Source: Marsupella aquatica (lineage: Eukaryota; Marchantiophyta). From it: a DNA stretch of 64,000 nt. The notes below the pieces were generated by a model. It worked only from the letters and a program-made list of their open reading frames with translations. It had not been told where the DNA came from and ran no database searches. Positions 52,366 through 63,618 of this stretch are shown in pieces; position 1 is the first letter of the stretch, and every line of letters starts with the position of its first letter. The translations under genes were made by a program, and so were the position numbers. Location of the stretch: NCBI GenBank assembly GCA_973895155.1, contig OZ316891.1, positions 25,978,001 to 26,042,000 on the forward strand. Reading direction: 5' to 3'.

Positions 52366-52937
52366 ACGTTACCTTGTTCAGGAGACTACTGAGGTTTTTG
52401 TCCTATTTGCAGTTTTTCTGTATTTTTGTTTATTATAATTGTGCCCGTAATTGTGCCTTAGACAAGGTGCATCTTTCTTGCTAACTAAGGGAATTTTTTG
52501 GGGCCCCATCTGAATGTTTTCAGAGCTATTCTCTCTATTCCACATCTGACAGGCATTTTTCTGTGTTTTGGGAAATTCAGCACAATTCCTAGAACTGACC
52601 CACAAAACCTTGACATTGTCATATGAAATGCTTACTATAATAGCATAGCATTTTAATATTTTCATTGCATAGATAATATGTCAATATGCATTTGGCTAAT
52701 GGTAAATGTTTTCAATGGAATATTACTTAGTTTGGTATTTTGTCAGTGCAACCACCTCCATTCTCATTCAGCGTAGAAAAGGACTTGGGTACACTAGGTT
52801 AAGATGTATATAACCCAGGATTTAACCTCTTACAACTCCCTATTATAAACGGATTATTATGAGACAATGAGGTTTTAAGAGTATCCTGATACTTTAAAGT
52901 TCCTATGGCCATGATATATAACTGAGCACAACTATCG

Positions 52938-53370
52938 TTGTGAAAAATTTAGCATTGACACAGCTTTGCCCTTGCCACAGCTGGCACCACATAAAGGCAA
53001 AACAAAAATAAGCAAACTAAGCATTACTTTGTGAAAAAATGTACCATTACTACAGCCACCTCCTTGTCACAGCTGGCACCACAAAACAAAAACAAACAGT
53101 ATGCAAACTGAGTGTCGTTTGTGAAAAATGTATCATTAACACGGGCACCTCCTTGTTACAGCTGGGAACAAAAATTCATAAGTTATAGCCACCTCCTTCT
53201 CATAGCTGGCACCTAAGTAGGAAACAAAAAAATAGTGTGACCTGAGCATTGCTTTCCAATTGTTAAAATTGTACCATTGATACAGCCACCCTCCTTGCCA
53301 CAGCTGGCCCCCATGAAACCCAACCACAGAAATTAAAGGTGTGCGAACTGAGTGTGGAAAATGCACCATA
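52938..53370 (+). repeat. Diverged tandem repeat, about five copies
   Basis: About five copies of a unit of roughly 90 bp with the order gtgaaaaatgtaccattgacac, gccacctccttg, cacagctggcacc and an A-rich end containing aaactgagtg. (Shown in parts; copies vary.). Confidence 0.7.
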
Positions 53371-56300
53371 GGCAGGGCTCCAACGGTGGCCCTGTAACGG
53401 CCCCAGCATTCGTTTGTTTGGCAGCCTCAATCAAGCAACGACAGCCCAACAATTCTGGAATCTCCAGCGTTCCCAGGAAATATCTTGATGAGAGTTGAGA
53501 ACGGATGACCTTTTGAGTCTACCACATGAAGTGCACCTCTCCCCCATTGCGTCATCAAAATAATGCTTTGAATAGAATCATTCATATATTTAGATATGTC
53601 CCGAGATATGTCTGTTTACGTTACGTCACATCAAGCGACTCCACAATTATGAAGATTGAGCCGGCAAAGACATGTAAAGCCGATGCTCGTTGGTCAATGT
53701 GACAGTGATTGCATCGAATCATCACCGATTCTCGAATTAATTTTGATGTAACAATTATTTTCATTCTGAAAAGATGCACAATGAGGGGCACGATAGTTCT
53801 CATTTAATATAGAGTGACAAAGATCGATCACCTGCCACAACTGGATCATCACACACATACGTATGGCATCTATATAACTAATCGCAAACACATTTAAGCT
53901 AGAGTTGGGGAGTAGATTTTTAGAGTGAAGTCTCTAGACTCTAGACCTTAGAAGGCACTCACACAAGCACCACACAAGCACCACAAATACACAGAACCCA
54001 TTCAAGGGTAGCTGGGCACCAATGCCAAATGAAGAATATCATTTGAACATCTTTCATGTCTTCAATTTTACGAGGGCTTGGGTGGTCTACGATCTTCTGT
54101 CAAGGCCCTGGGAGACCCTGGCCACTTTATTATTTTACTGCCACCGGGCCCTTAGGTGTGCGGGAAGCGGGATAGCCGAACGTTGCACCATCGTGCTGTC
54201 TTTTCACTTTTCGAGAGGACCACCTGACGTAATGTGCGGGACGTGTGGACGCCTGATTCCCTCCGAGCTTCATTGAAGAAGAAAGCAAGGTTTTTGGTAT
54301 CTAAACTCGGGGGGTGGGCGACAGACCTGGTCACAAGGACCCCGAAGCTGCGGCTCGCAAACAAGGCGAGTCGGCAAGAGTACCTTTTCTGCAATCCCAT
54401 ATCTTCCAATCGGCATTCCTCGATACGACGGTCCATCGATCGAATCTCCAAACTTACTCCACAGGTGACCAGTGTGTAGTCGGGAGCTGCTCCCCACTAC
54501 TGCCATTGGCTGCGGGCTATAGAATTATTTTCTCCCTCATTGAGGAGTCAGTCCCATTCTTATGTCCTACTGATGAGTTTATATACGCGGCGACTGTGCT
54601 GAGACATTGGAGAGGGGAGGCTTCAACTGTCAGCCACTAACCAATCAACAACGACTGTGGTTCTGGACCAGCTTGCATGACATTATAGGCAATCCTGCAG
54701 AAAACCCAGGTGTGACACGTCCAGTCTAGAGAAGGCAAACCTGCACTAAATTAGGTGACACTTTAACGAGTCCAGAGCAGTGACTCGTTGACACCTCTCA
54801 CTGGCCGGCTTGAAACTGTGTGAGAGCTGCACCGTAGCACTACATTGCGAAAACGATAATCAACGAAATGCAAATGGGGATAATCACTCAGGTCATTTCT
54901 CATTGCAGCGGTGACCAAATTGTGAAACTCACATCGGAGAATTGAATGCCAATCTCGTGACGAGAAAGTTCAATGCCTTGCTAGACTTGTCTTCATTCGA
55001 TCCATGTTTTTATTTGTAAGTCAACAGGTGAATCAAAGATATGTGCATCTTGATTAGGGTATTGACTAAGAAACTTTCGTACAAATCTCAACGAACCAGT
55101 CAGCGATCTCTTAAGTAGTCCATCTTAAAGCTAGTAAGTTTGATCACTAAGTCTGACATGCTGAAAGCCCATCAATACATATGTAAATAGGTGTAAAAAA
55201 GCATGTAAGCGTGAAAGTTACATATCAATTATGTGAGTGCAAAAACTAAAGCAAGCAGGATTCCATCAGACATATGTGTGCTGTTAAGTCAGGCACCTTA
55301 GAGCAACCTTTTTTTGCGGTTTTGCCTACCTTGCCACCTGATAAGGGGCTCAGGAGAATTAGAGCTAGAGAACAGTAGCCATAGCTATTGGCTTGATCCA
55401 ATCCAAAAAATTGGGAACATCCTACTATTTAGAACAATTAATACAGAGAATGTACTCATTATTGCTCCTCCATGTTTTAGAGTTCTGCAGTTTTTCATAT
55501 ATATTCGTACAGTGTAGTCAAAAGTGCACATTGCCCGTTGCTCACTGATTCAAAAGTGGCTGCCTGCATCTGGACATAGTGGAAGTGGGCCACCTGCCAT
55601 GCAACAAAAAAAATTCGGGTAAACATGGGAGCTTGTTTTCAATCCTGAAATGGCGCGGCCTAAAGGTGAGGGAAAAAGCACATCATGCAACTTTTTACAG
55701 GAGGTCGAAATTATTAGAGCTGCTTGACATGCAACTTACTTTGCTCGATTGCAGTGAACAATGTCCCATATATATGCTCGATGCCCTTGATGCTTCCATT
55801 TCAATAAAAAAAGGCCAAATCAAATTATGTTCTCCCTAAATAGACTCCAGTTTCATTATGTTCTCCCTAAATAGACTCGATTTTCATTACCATCAGGTAA
55901 TACGTCCAGATTTATTGTTAAAAATTAATTACGAAAATATAATGGAAGTTCCCAGATTGTGTAAAACAATAGTAGTTCCAAAAGCACCCTCAAGTTTCAT
56001 AAAGAATGTTAAATTAGCCATGAAAATTGTTTGTGATCAAAAATTCATATAGACACGAAGTAGGGGTTCTACAGGAAAGTAGTTTCGATTCAATAAATTA
56101 GTAGTAAATCAGGAATCCAAGAGAGACAGAGGATATATCACTCACCTAGCGCGAAGCACTATACGTACAAAAGTTGGTCTTCGTGATCGATCATCGATCT
56201 CCATTGCGAACTACTTATCCTAACTTAGCAGAGAGTGAGGTTCTCCATTTAGTCATGCTGCATGTAATCTGGTAAACCATGAATCTACTGAGCGAGCGAT

Positions 56301-57379
56301 AACGTAGCACATTCATCCTGAGAGATTCGTATTTGTTCTTCCCTAAGGAAACCAATTTCCTTAGCACTAAAGAGTGAGTCACAGTAACAGCGGGGGCGAG
56401 GTACAACTATATATATGTAATGGAATCTAAGTAACCATATATGGAAATAATAAATTTTCTGCAGGGTAATGCTAAGTCTAACTTACCACTAAACTTGACC
56501 GAGCACCATTGGCACGGCATGACGTAGCGTTGCGAAAAGAACCTAAATTGAAATGACGGTAGTCATAACTTCGCAAATAAATCACAGACATGCAATAGAA
56601 CCACAGACCGTGGGTCCTAGCTCCCTCCCATCTAATTCAAAGCCTTTCTTGCTCACAGGTGGAACGTAATTAAGAGTCGATATCAAACCTTCTGATCGCA
56701 GCTTTCTGACCGACAACTTGGGGAAGTTTACCAAAGGCGTCCACTATATACAGTTGTTTTATCCAATCGATCCTAAGAGCATCCTCTATATAATTAGGTT
56801 ATTAAGGTTAATTATATCTTCAGATTTACCCGATGGTTTTACAGATTCCACACTTAGACAGTGGTCTTGAGTAATCTATAATTGAATTGCTTACTTAATT
56901 TCTAAGCTAGTAAACAAACGTACTGATAATATTAAAGGCCCCGATGTGGCCAACTGTAGGAAAATGATTCACGAAGTTATGACCATGACAAGATCATATC
57001 CTACCCAGAGCTTGCAAATGTCGTGTCTGATGCAGTGTATTTCTTGACAGTTTTGTTTCCAGCTTCTTTCTTTGCTGTTTACTCTGCATCTATGCTCGAA
57101 CCTTTCTGCGGATTAGAAGTGGTAGATATTGTTTGGCATTGACATCCCGAGATTGACATGTGTCACGGGCTCTCCCTCCTCTACCATATATAGTGATCTG
57201 GACCCCAAGAATGTGTTTTGAATAGAATGTCCTGCAGATTTAACGATATATGGATTGGATGGGCTCAAGATGACTCTCTAGAACAAGAGCTAGGGTGGAC
57301 AAAGTGATATTGAAATGAGAACCTCGAAGCGTATCCAGAAAAAGTAATCAGAGAGGCTGCGTTAACAGTAGGCTGAAAT

Positions 57380-57393
57380 GGTACGTACGTACC
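57380..57393. promoter_or_regulatory. Perfect GTAC palindrome, upstream copy
   Basis: ggtacgtacgtacc is a perfect 14-bp palindrome with three overlapping GTAC cores. GTAC is the core bound by SBP/SPL transcription factors and by copper-response regulators. It lies about 980 bp before the RING gene start. Confidence 0.35.
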
Positions 57394-57759
57394 ACCATTG
57401 TACAATGCAAAGCAAGCATTCAAGGTAAGCAAAATTATTAAACCCACTGAGCAATCAAGAATTGCCCTTGATCAGCTGGTTAGTTATACTCTGCCAGGCT
57501 ACTATAAGTCAGTACTACCCAGTAATAACGACCCCGATTCACTGACTACTAACTACGAACAGACCCTGTGGTGCTCACTGCCTACAAAGAGACCGTGTCC
57601 CTGAGTATAGCTAGGAACACGTACTGATTACTAACAGACCTTGCGATTACAGAGGCTGTAGGAATTCTCAGGCGACCTCCGGGCCATGCTGCACATTGAT
57701 AACCTCAACTGACTGAGGAAGAGTAAACCCAGACTTTATAGTAGCTAGTGCAGGCAGTA

Positions 57760-57773
57760 GGTACGTACGTACC
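57760..57773. promoter_or_regulatory. Perfect GTAC palindrome, downstream copy
   Basis: The same 14-bp palindrome as at 57380, 380 bp further on and 600 bp before the RING gene start. A third, shorter acgtacgt occurs at about 58082. Confidence 0.35.
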
Positions 57774-58192
57774 TGGTGGTAAAGTTACCATCAGGCCCGT
57801 ACGTTGATTTTTTGAGTAAACTTAAAAACGTTAACTAGATCACAGGAAGAATCGTTTCTAGGGAAAGGAAGGATATATATAAAACATTTAGAATCTAATT
57901 GAAGTTGCAACACCTATGTGTATGGGCAATGAAATATCCCCCAAGTGTAATGAATCAGATGAAAGAAACTTCTCTAAAATCTGAAGTGTCCATCTTTACA
58001 GAAGTATGCACATGCGTGACTTCAATTTTTTTTTACGTTGATAGGTAGCACGTAGCTGGTCATTTCTAGTTGATTTCTTTTACGTACGTTGTCTGTCAAG
58101 TTTAAAGGAAGTAGCCACTTGTCTGTCTATGGTCAGATGGTCCCTCAACACATTATTACTCTGATGTGCTCTGATGTGGGACTCACCAGTCC

Positions 58193-58201
58193 TTATTTAA
58201 G
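58193..58201 (+). promoter_or_regulatory. Likely TATA box of RING gene
   Basis: ttatttaag lies about 175 bp before the start codon at 58373, at a normal distance for a plant promoter with a leader of about 145 nt. Confidence 0.35.
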
Positions 58202-58372
58202 ACTCTTGCAATCACAGAAAGTATCACTCTTGATCGACACAGATCTGAACTTGCCATCTATCAGTCCATTTTTCCTCGTCCCAGTCAGGCTTCTTTCCCA
58301 CAGTTGAATTAGCTGCCTTGAAACCCTAGAGGTCATTCCAGGAGCTTGTGTCTTAATTAGGTCTTTGAAATC

Positions 58373-59682
58373 ATGTCAGGAGCCATGGCACATTTCCCTG
58401 TATATGATGGGCACAGTAATGAAAGCAATCCTCCGTCTGTCTCGTGGCTAAGTAGTTGGCACTCTTATCGGGCCTTCTACTTCTATGCGTGGATAGTGAT
58501 GCATATCCTGGCCTCCTTGGCTATAATACTGATTTTCACTCAACCCACTTTTTTTTCTTCTCTTCATCCTAAAGATATTTTCCTCATTCATATCATCATT
58601 TCCATGGATGGGATAGCCCTGTTGGCAACAGCGGTCGGAACTATCATCACATTTGCAGCTGAACTAAAGATACTAGGGTCCACGATTTCAAGTTTGAGAG
58701 CTTCCTTAAGGTCTTGTGCTGCTGATGCAGCATCTCAATCTAGGTATCAACTTCGAGCTTCTGCCACAATCCATGGTCCTGAGGAGAGAGATTCAAACAT
58801 TGATAGAGAGGACCAGCTTTCAGTTGCACCCTCTAAGCTGGTCGCTCATGCAGACCCGAATTGGATGAGTGACCTACAATTGGAGCCATCCCAAAGTGAC
58901 TTCAACAACCCGAAGGTACGTGATTTTCTCATTCATACACTACGAAATCAGTACTTACTAGCTTGGAATGGTAAATTATATAGTATGCAGAAAGGACCTA
59001 GTCTTTGGCATGAGGACCATTTGGGTTATACATGTGCCCCTCCCAACCAATTCAAATGAAGTTGCACGTACAATTACGAAATTGTTGTTTGGCTGCCTTT
59101 GATGAGAGTTGCGTTTTCTTTAGTTAAGAGGTAGACTTACAAAAACACACCCGCGCAAGCAATCCCGCTTTGGTTTGGTGTGTACGATATATTGGTCATA
59201 TTGTTTTCGAGTCTGACACAGATCGCTTTGGAATACTTTTGTCATGCATTCTCGATCATTCTCAGGAAGTCAACAAAGAATCTGCAGAGCAACAAGAACT
59301 GCAAGTGCAGGAAATGGAGGCTGGAGAAAGCTCAGCTACACAGTACATACTAAGGGGAGGAGATATCCGGAACAAAAACCTTACGGTTGCTTCTGGATCG
59401 CGGCCATCTTGGGTTGAAGATGGCACCTTGTGTGTAGTGTGCCATAATCCTTTTGGCGCAGAGGGTGCTCACATGCTGGGAACTTGCGGGCATGTCTTTC
59501 ATCCTCCCTGCTTAGTGGATTACAGCAGTGTAAAGAGACATTGTTTCTGTGATGTGCCTATTGATACAAGATACTATGCCTCCATATGTCTTCAAGAAAG
59601 CATGCCCATAGAACGGAGAGACAGTCATGGTAGGAGCTCCCTTCACGGCGGTTTTGATTGGAAAATCATTGTAGATAGATGA
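58373..59682 (+). CDS. Two-TM protein with RING-like finger
   Basis: Two exons, 58373-58915 and 59266-59682, joined in phase 0, encode 319 residues. Exon 1 gives two hydrophobic membrane segments (about 36-61 and 69-97) and a Ser-rich linker. Exon 2 gives a C-terminal RING-H2-like finger at 237-276: C237-x2-C240, C255-x-H257-x2-H260-x2-C263, then C274-x-C276. The last pair is C-x-C where a canonical RING has C-x2-C. The layout suggests a membrane-bound E3 ubiquitin ligase with its finger in the cytosol, but the altered last zinc pair leaves activity open. I do not recognise a named family. The donor (AAG/GTACGT) and acceptor (ctcag) are good. If the intron were retained, the frame would end at 59059 without the finger. 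Confidence 0.75.
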
Positions 59683-59972
59683 TAAATTAGATAGATTCGA
59701 AATCGATCGAAACGGACACTGTGTATTGATCTATCGCGATCTATCTGTAGCCGGGTCTGTAGCCCTAAGTTGCCTTGGAAGGGGGAAGCTAGTCCACCTT
59801 ACAAAGTGCTTGCTCGATTCTCTCCAAAATAGTACGTGGCTTAGTACATACGTGGTAGAATGTACGGAAGCTGCCAAAGAAACTTGTAAACAGTCGTAGA
59901 AGACTTGGGCTGTGTGGTGATGGTGCCATCAATCAATATGAAAATTTCAGTTCAGTTCATTCGGCTAAGTTT
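59683..59972. other. 3' UTR and spacer of RING gene
   Basis: Contains several gatcgat and atctatc words just after the stop. No gene seen. Confidence 0.4.
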
Positions 59973-60154
59973 TGACCAAGGTTGTCCCGAAAGTTTGGGT
60001 GAAACTAAGTGGAGGTCCGAACTGACTGATGTTGAAAAATCAGCGGATGAGTTGTGGTTAGGGGTGAAATGCCACTCGAACCCAGAGCTAGCTGGTTCTC
60101 CCCGAAATGCGTTGAGGCGCAGCAGTTGACTGGACTATCTAGGGGTAAAGCACT
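59973..60154 (+). pseudogene. Plastid 23S rRNA fragment (NUPT)
   Basis: About 180 bp match the conserved middle-5' part of plastid 23S rRNA in sense orientation. The recognisable run starts tgaccaag and continues through ttgggtgaaactaagtggag, aatcagcggatgagttgtgg, cactcgaacccagagctagc and gcagttgactgga to ctaggggtaaagcact. The match stops abruptly on both sides. At least one base insertion (ggactatct for ggacatct) and a few substitutions are visible. It is a nuclear copy of plastid DNA with no function as rRNA. Confidence 0.88.
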
Positions 60155-62431
60155 AGATAAGTTTAGCTCTGGAAACTACAGTTGCCCATACTAACTAGGT
60201 TTGTTTATTTAAGTGTCTTGATATGATTCCAGTAGGAGAGTTCGATTATGCCGTGGTGGAGATATGAATTGATTATTTGATTTGCGACCTCCAATGCAAA
60301 ACGACGTGGGACAAGCGAATTAAGTTTATGAGAATAAAATTGTTGTGAGGCCGGATCCCGGGCCGGATACAAAATATTTCAGATTGTCGACCATTACAAA
60401 TGTCCAAGGGCTGAGCACCTACTATAGATCGTTAATTTGCGTGTAACTTGCGTTTTTTGTGTTCTATGTGGCCGGGCAGAACTTGTAAATGTATGCGTAT
60501 GCTTTCATGGTGACACATCTCAGTTTAAATTAATTAATGATAGGTTCTCCAATTGATGTCGGGTCATCAAACAATAAACTTGCATGTAAATCCCGCAGCA
60601 AATATTAATCTCTGCCCCAAACCACTGTCCTCCCCAATTGATCTTGTCAAGCTTCTCGAGGGTGTATTCTAGCCCTTATGGCTGTCCTGTTGATTTGCCA
60701 GAAAATCTCTCAGCAGGACAAAGTGAAGGTGCAAGCTTTCACATTCATATTCTGAATGATATAGGTACAGTGGGTTTTACTCTCGGCAACGGGCTCAGAG
60801 ATCACTGCCATGACAATATATATATATGCAAGCTTATCCGCCTGTTGCCACATTGCTGCCCGAACAGACTTTATATCAGACGTACGTGGCCTCTAATGTT
60901 ATAGTTGGACGACATCTACGCCTGCGATATATTTTGAACTGGATGCCGCATCAGGTCTGGAAGCACGTCTCCTACGAATCATGCACCCTGATTCAGGGGT
61001 GGCCAGATTAACATGTGTTAGAAGCTATTAAGATCTCGGCAATGAGGGAATTGAGGTAGGTCAGGATTTTAGGTTCACACCCGAGGCATCAGTGCTAGAA
61101 AAACTTTCCCTTAGGAAAGTCCGGGCCAATGACACGATTTGGAAGATGGAAACTTTCCCAATTCAAGGGGCATGCATGCAGTCTCTTGAACCTGCAGGTT
61201 GGCCACTTAGGTCACTCATGGAACGACTTCCTTAGTTTATGCAGCATAGACTATATATGCTCCTTGATTTAATTGTTACAGGTTCGGCTATCTGTCATGG
61301 AAACGAGTTTTGTTTCCTTGGGCTATCCGTTGCCCAAAGAATGAATAAAGTTTTCAATTCAGACGATGAAAAGGAACAACAGTGTTTTTCGTACAGCTAT
61401 GTCGATCGATCGATTCGGATTCAGACGCAAACTGAAGGAACTCTATCTTAGCTCAATCGATCCCTTTCCTTAGGTATAATAACTATTTCTAGAATTAACG
61501 TACATAATTAATCGGAAAAGTGGTACGTTCCTCACTTCGTCGTTTTCAGAATTGGGGTCCAAAACGTGCCCGGAGAGCTACCCGTAATTGAATAGCTATA
61601 GAATAGAATACCTCGGATTGTGAATCCAATATGTACTGAAATGAAAGGCCCACACTTTTATAGATAGTTATGTATACTTCACGGCCTTGCATCACAATTA
61701 ACGAAGAGGAATTGCATGTACACTCCGCTCTTATTTCAAATGCCCGGCCAGAACCCCCGTGCAAGTGGAGGATGCTCAGGCCTAACCTAACAAGCATACA
61801 ACACTAGCTAGAAGATGGATATATTCGAAGCCTCATATAGCTTCTGTCTTTCAATTGGTGGTCGACTTGACATAGAGTTCAGGGTTTTAGATCATGATGG
61901 CAAAGATGGGATTTGAGACTAACCCTACAACAGGTTAGTCTACAGTAACTAATTCTGGTGGTATGCTGTAGACTTTGAAAATGGCTAGTAATCATGGTGA
62001 TCAGCTTAGCACTAGGAGAGCTTTTCCTACCAGCTGATTATTAATCTGATGTTTAGTGAATTCTCATAAAAAGAGATGTTGCGGAACTTTCAAAAGATTA
62101 ATCTTAAGAAAGCTTAGAGGAGCTAGAATGAGGTGGTCTATTGTGTACACAATCTCAACGGGAGCACAGCTTTCAGTGTTGAGTGAGAAATAAGAACATT
62201 CCTGTTTTCCCTGGAAAAATGAAGCATTAGATCCGGTTGCGCCAGGCAGAAAGGATTGCAGGCACGCGTCATCATTTCAGGTTAGCCAGGGTGGAATTCC
62301 AATGGAAGGAAGCATCCCATTGGATCGTTTGCACTTCAGTCACCAGGGGGGTCGACAGTCTCGTAGGACTGTTCCCTTCAGCGAAAACTGGCTGCCGTAG
62401 ACAGGAGGAAAGCATTTCCATTCTTGCTCCT

Positions 62432-62600
62432 TTCAGGCTGCCCTAATCACTTAATACTCCTTCCACCCTGCCTGGTTTCCTCCGAAGAAAGCATGGCGCT
62501 GGTGGTCATTGGTCCTTAATTTCAGGCTGTCATAATCACTTAATTATCCTTGGTTAATTTCCTCTATCTGGCAGAAGAAAGCATGGCGTTTGTGGTCACT
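62432..62600 (+). repeat. Imperfect tandem duplication, about 90 bp
   Basis: tttcaggctg, taatcacttaat, a C/T-rich spacer, then agaagaaagcatggcg-t-gtggtca occurs twice (from about 62432 and 62520) with indels. Confidence 0.65.
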
Positions 62601-63223
62601 GGTTCGAGACGGCTGCGCCGGAAGCCCATGTGGATGATGGAAGGAGATCGATCGTCCTCCCCCCCCCCCTCAGACTTTCCCTGCCAGATATATCGCAGCA
62701 TTTCACATGCATTGGTTGTTAGTTTAGGGAAAGATTGGAAGTGGAAAACTGTTATGGAAGAAGATTTCCCAACAGCCTCAGAAAATGCCTCTGTGCGAGG
62801 ACAAGGTTGGGTATGAACCGAAACCAGGTTCAGGACATTAATTACTCCTCAAAATTAAGGAGTTCATCCAGCCTACCTTGCTCACCACAAGGCAACCTTG
62901 CATATATTGCCAGGAGGGCAGTGGATCACTGACCTTTCTCGATCTTAAACCCAACCTGGATACATGTTGCCCAGGGAAAAAGATGCAGTGGATTGATTAT
63001 CACTTCAGGCAGCCGCGGAGGTTTTCGCAGTATTCCAGTGGCCAATGCAGCTGTATTGTGGGTGTTTTACTCTGAACTCACAAGGGAGAGGGTTGACTTT
63101 AGGGCTTGGTTTAGTTTTGCATGGGTCGTAGATATAACACCAGGCTAAGTACACTTTAGGGTGCAGTTTCACGGCGTGGTGGTAGATCATGGTGAGTTTG
63201 CACTCTCCCAAACTCACTTCGGG

Positions 63224-63360
63224 TTGGCATTACAGTCAGTAGCTCTTTATTTCCGTCCATAGGCAGACACAGTTCGGTTGGCATTACAGTCAGTAGCCCG
63301 TCAGTAGCTCTTTATTTCCGTCAGGCAGACACACTTCCGTTGGCATTACAGTCCCTTGGT
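63224..63360 (+). repeat. Promoter repeat, three partial copies
   Basis: gttggcattacagtc occurs three times (near 63224, 63278 and 63339), twice followed by agtagctctttatttccgtc. The array ends about 260 bp before the sugar-transporter start codon. Confidence 0.7.
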
Positions 63361-63389
63361 TTCCGTCCATTGCGTACGCTGGCTTCGAG

Positions 63390-63396
63390 TATTTAA
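63390..63396 (+). promoter_or_regulatory. Likely TATA box of sugar transporter
   Basis: tatttaa precedes a CT-rich leader and lies about 225 bp before the start codon at 63619. Confidence 0.35.
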
Positions 63397-63419
63397 GAAG
63401 CGTCTCTCCACATTCTCTC

Positions 63420-63424
<5 letters not shown>

Positions 63425-63457
<33 letters not shown>
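63425..63457 (+). repeat. (CT)n tract in 5' leader
   Basis: About 16 CT dinucleotides between the TATA-like box and the start codon, so they are probably transcribed in the 5' UTR of the sugar transporter. Confidence 0.85.
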
Positions 63458-63462
<5 letters not shown>

Positions 63463-63618
63463 GTGTGTGCATCGTAGATCGAGTCGTGAGATATCTGCAA
63501 GTTGCAATTGATACGTCGATCGTTCGATCAGTTCTCTCAGCCCTACATTACTGCCGGAGGGTTTTGATTCTGAAATCATCAGAGTTGTAAGGAAGTTATT
63601 TGTCGCAGCGGGGTCGAT

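Larger units (their letters stand above)
51222..57379. other. Gene-poor region with repeats
   Basis: No gene recognised. 51457-51475 resembles a plant MITE end. A 50-bp duplication is at 52265-52365, and diverged tandem repeats cover 52938-53370. 54150-54640 is richer in G+C and has overlapping frames on both strands, but none has an identifiable domain. 54700-57370 shows only short frames. Confidence 0.4.
60155..63388. other. Intergenic, no gene recognised
   Basis: Short frames only. An approximate duplication (62432-62600) repeats tttcaggctg-c-taatcactt and gaagaaagcatggcg. Near the right edge the sugar-transporter promoter carries its own short repeats (63224-63360). Confidence 0.4.

Noticed and set aside
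54152-54640. Possible gene in a G+C-richer patch
   Set aside because: Overlapping frames on both strands, none with a domain, signal or coherent splice sites.
59905-60129. 74-codon open frame on the + strand
   Set aside because: Most of it is the plastid 23S rRNA fragment read as protein.
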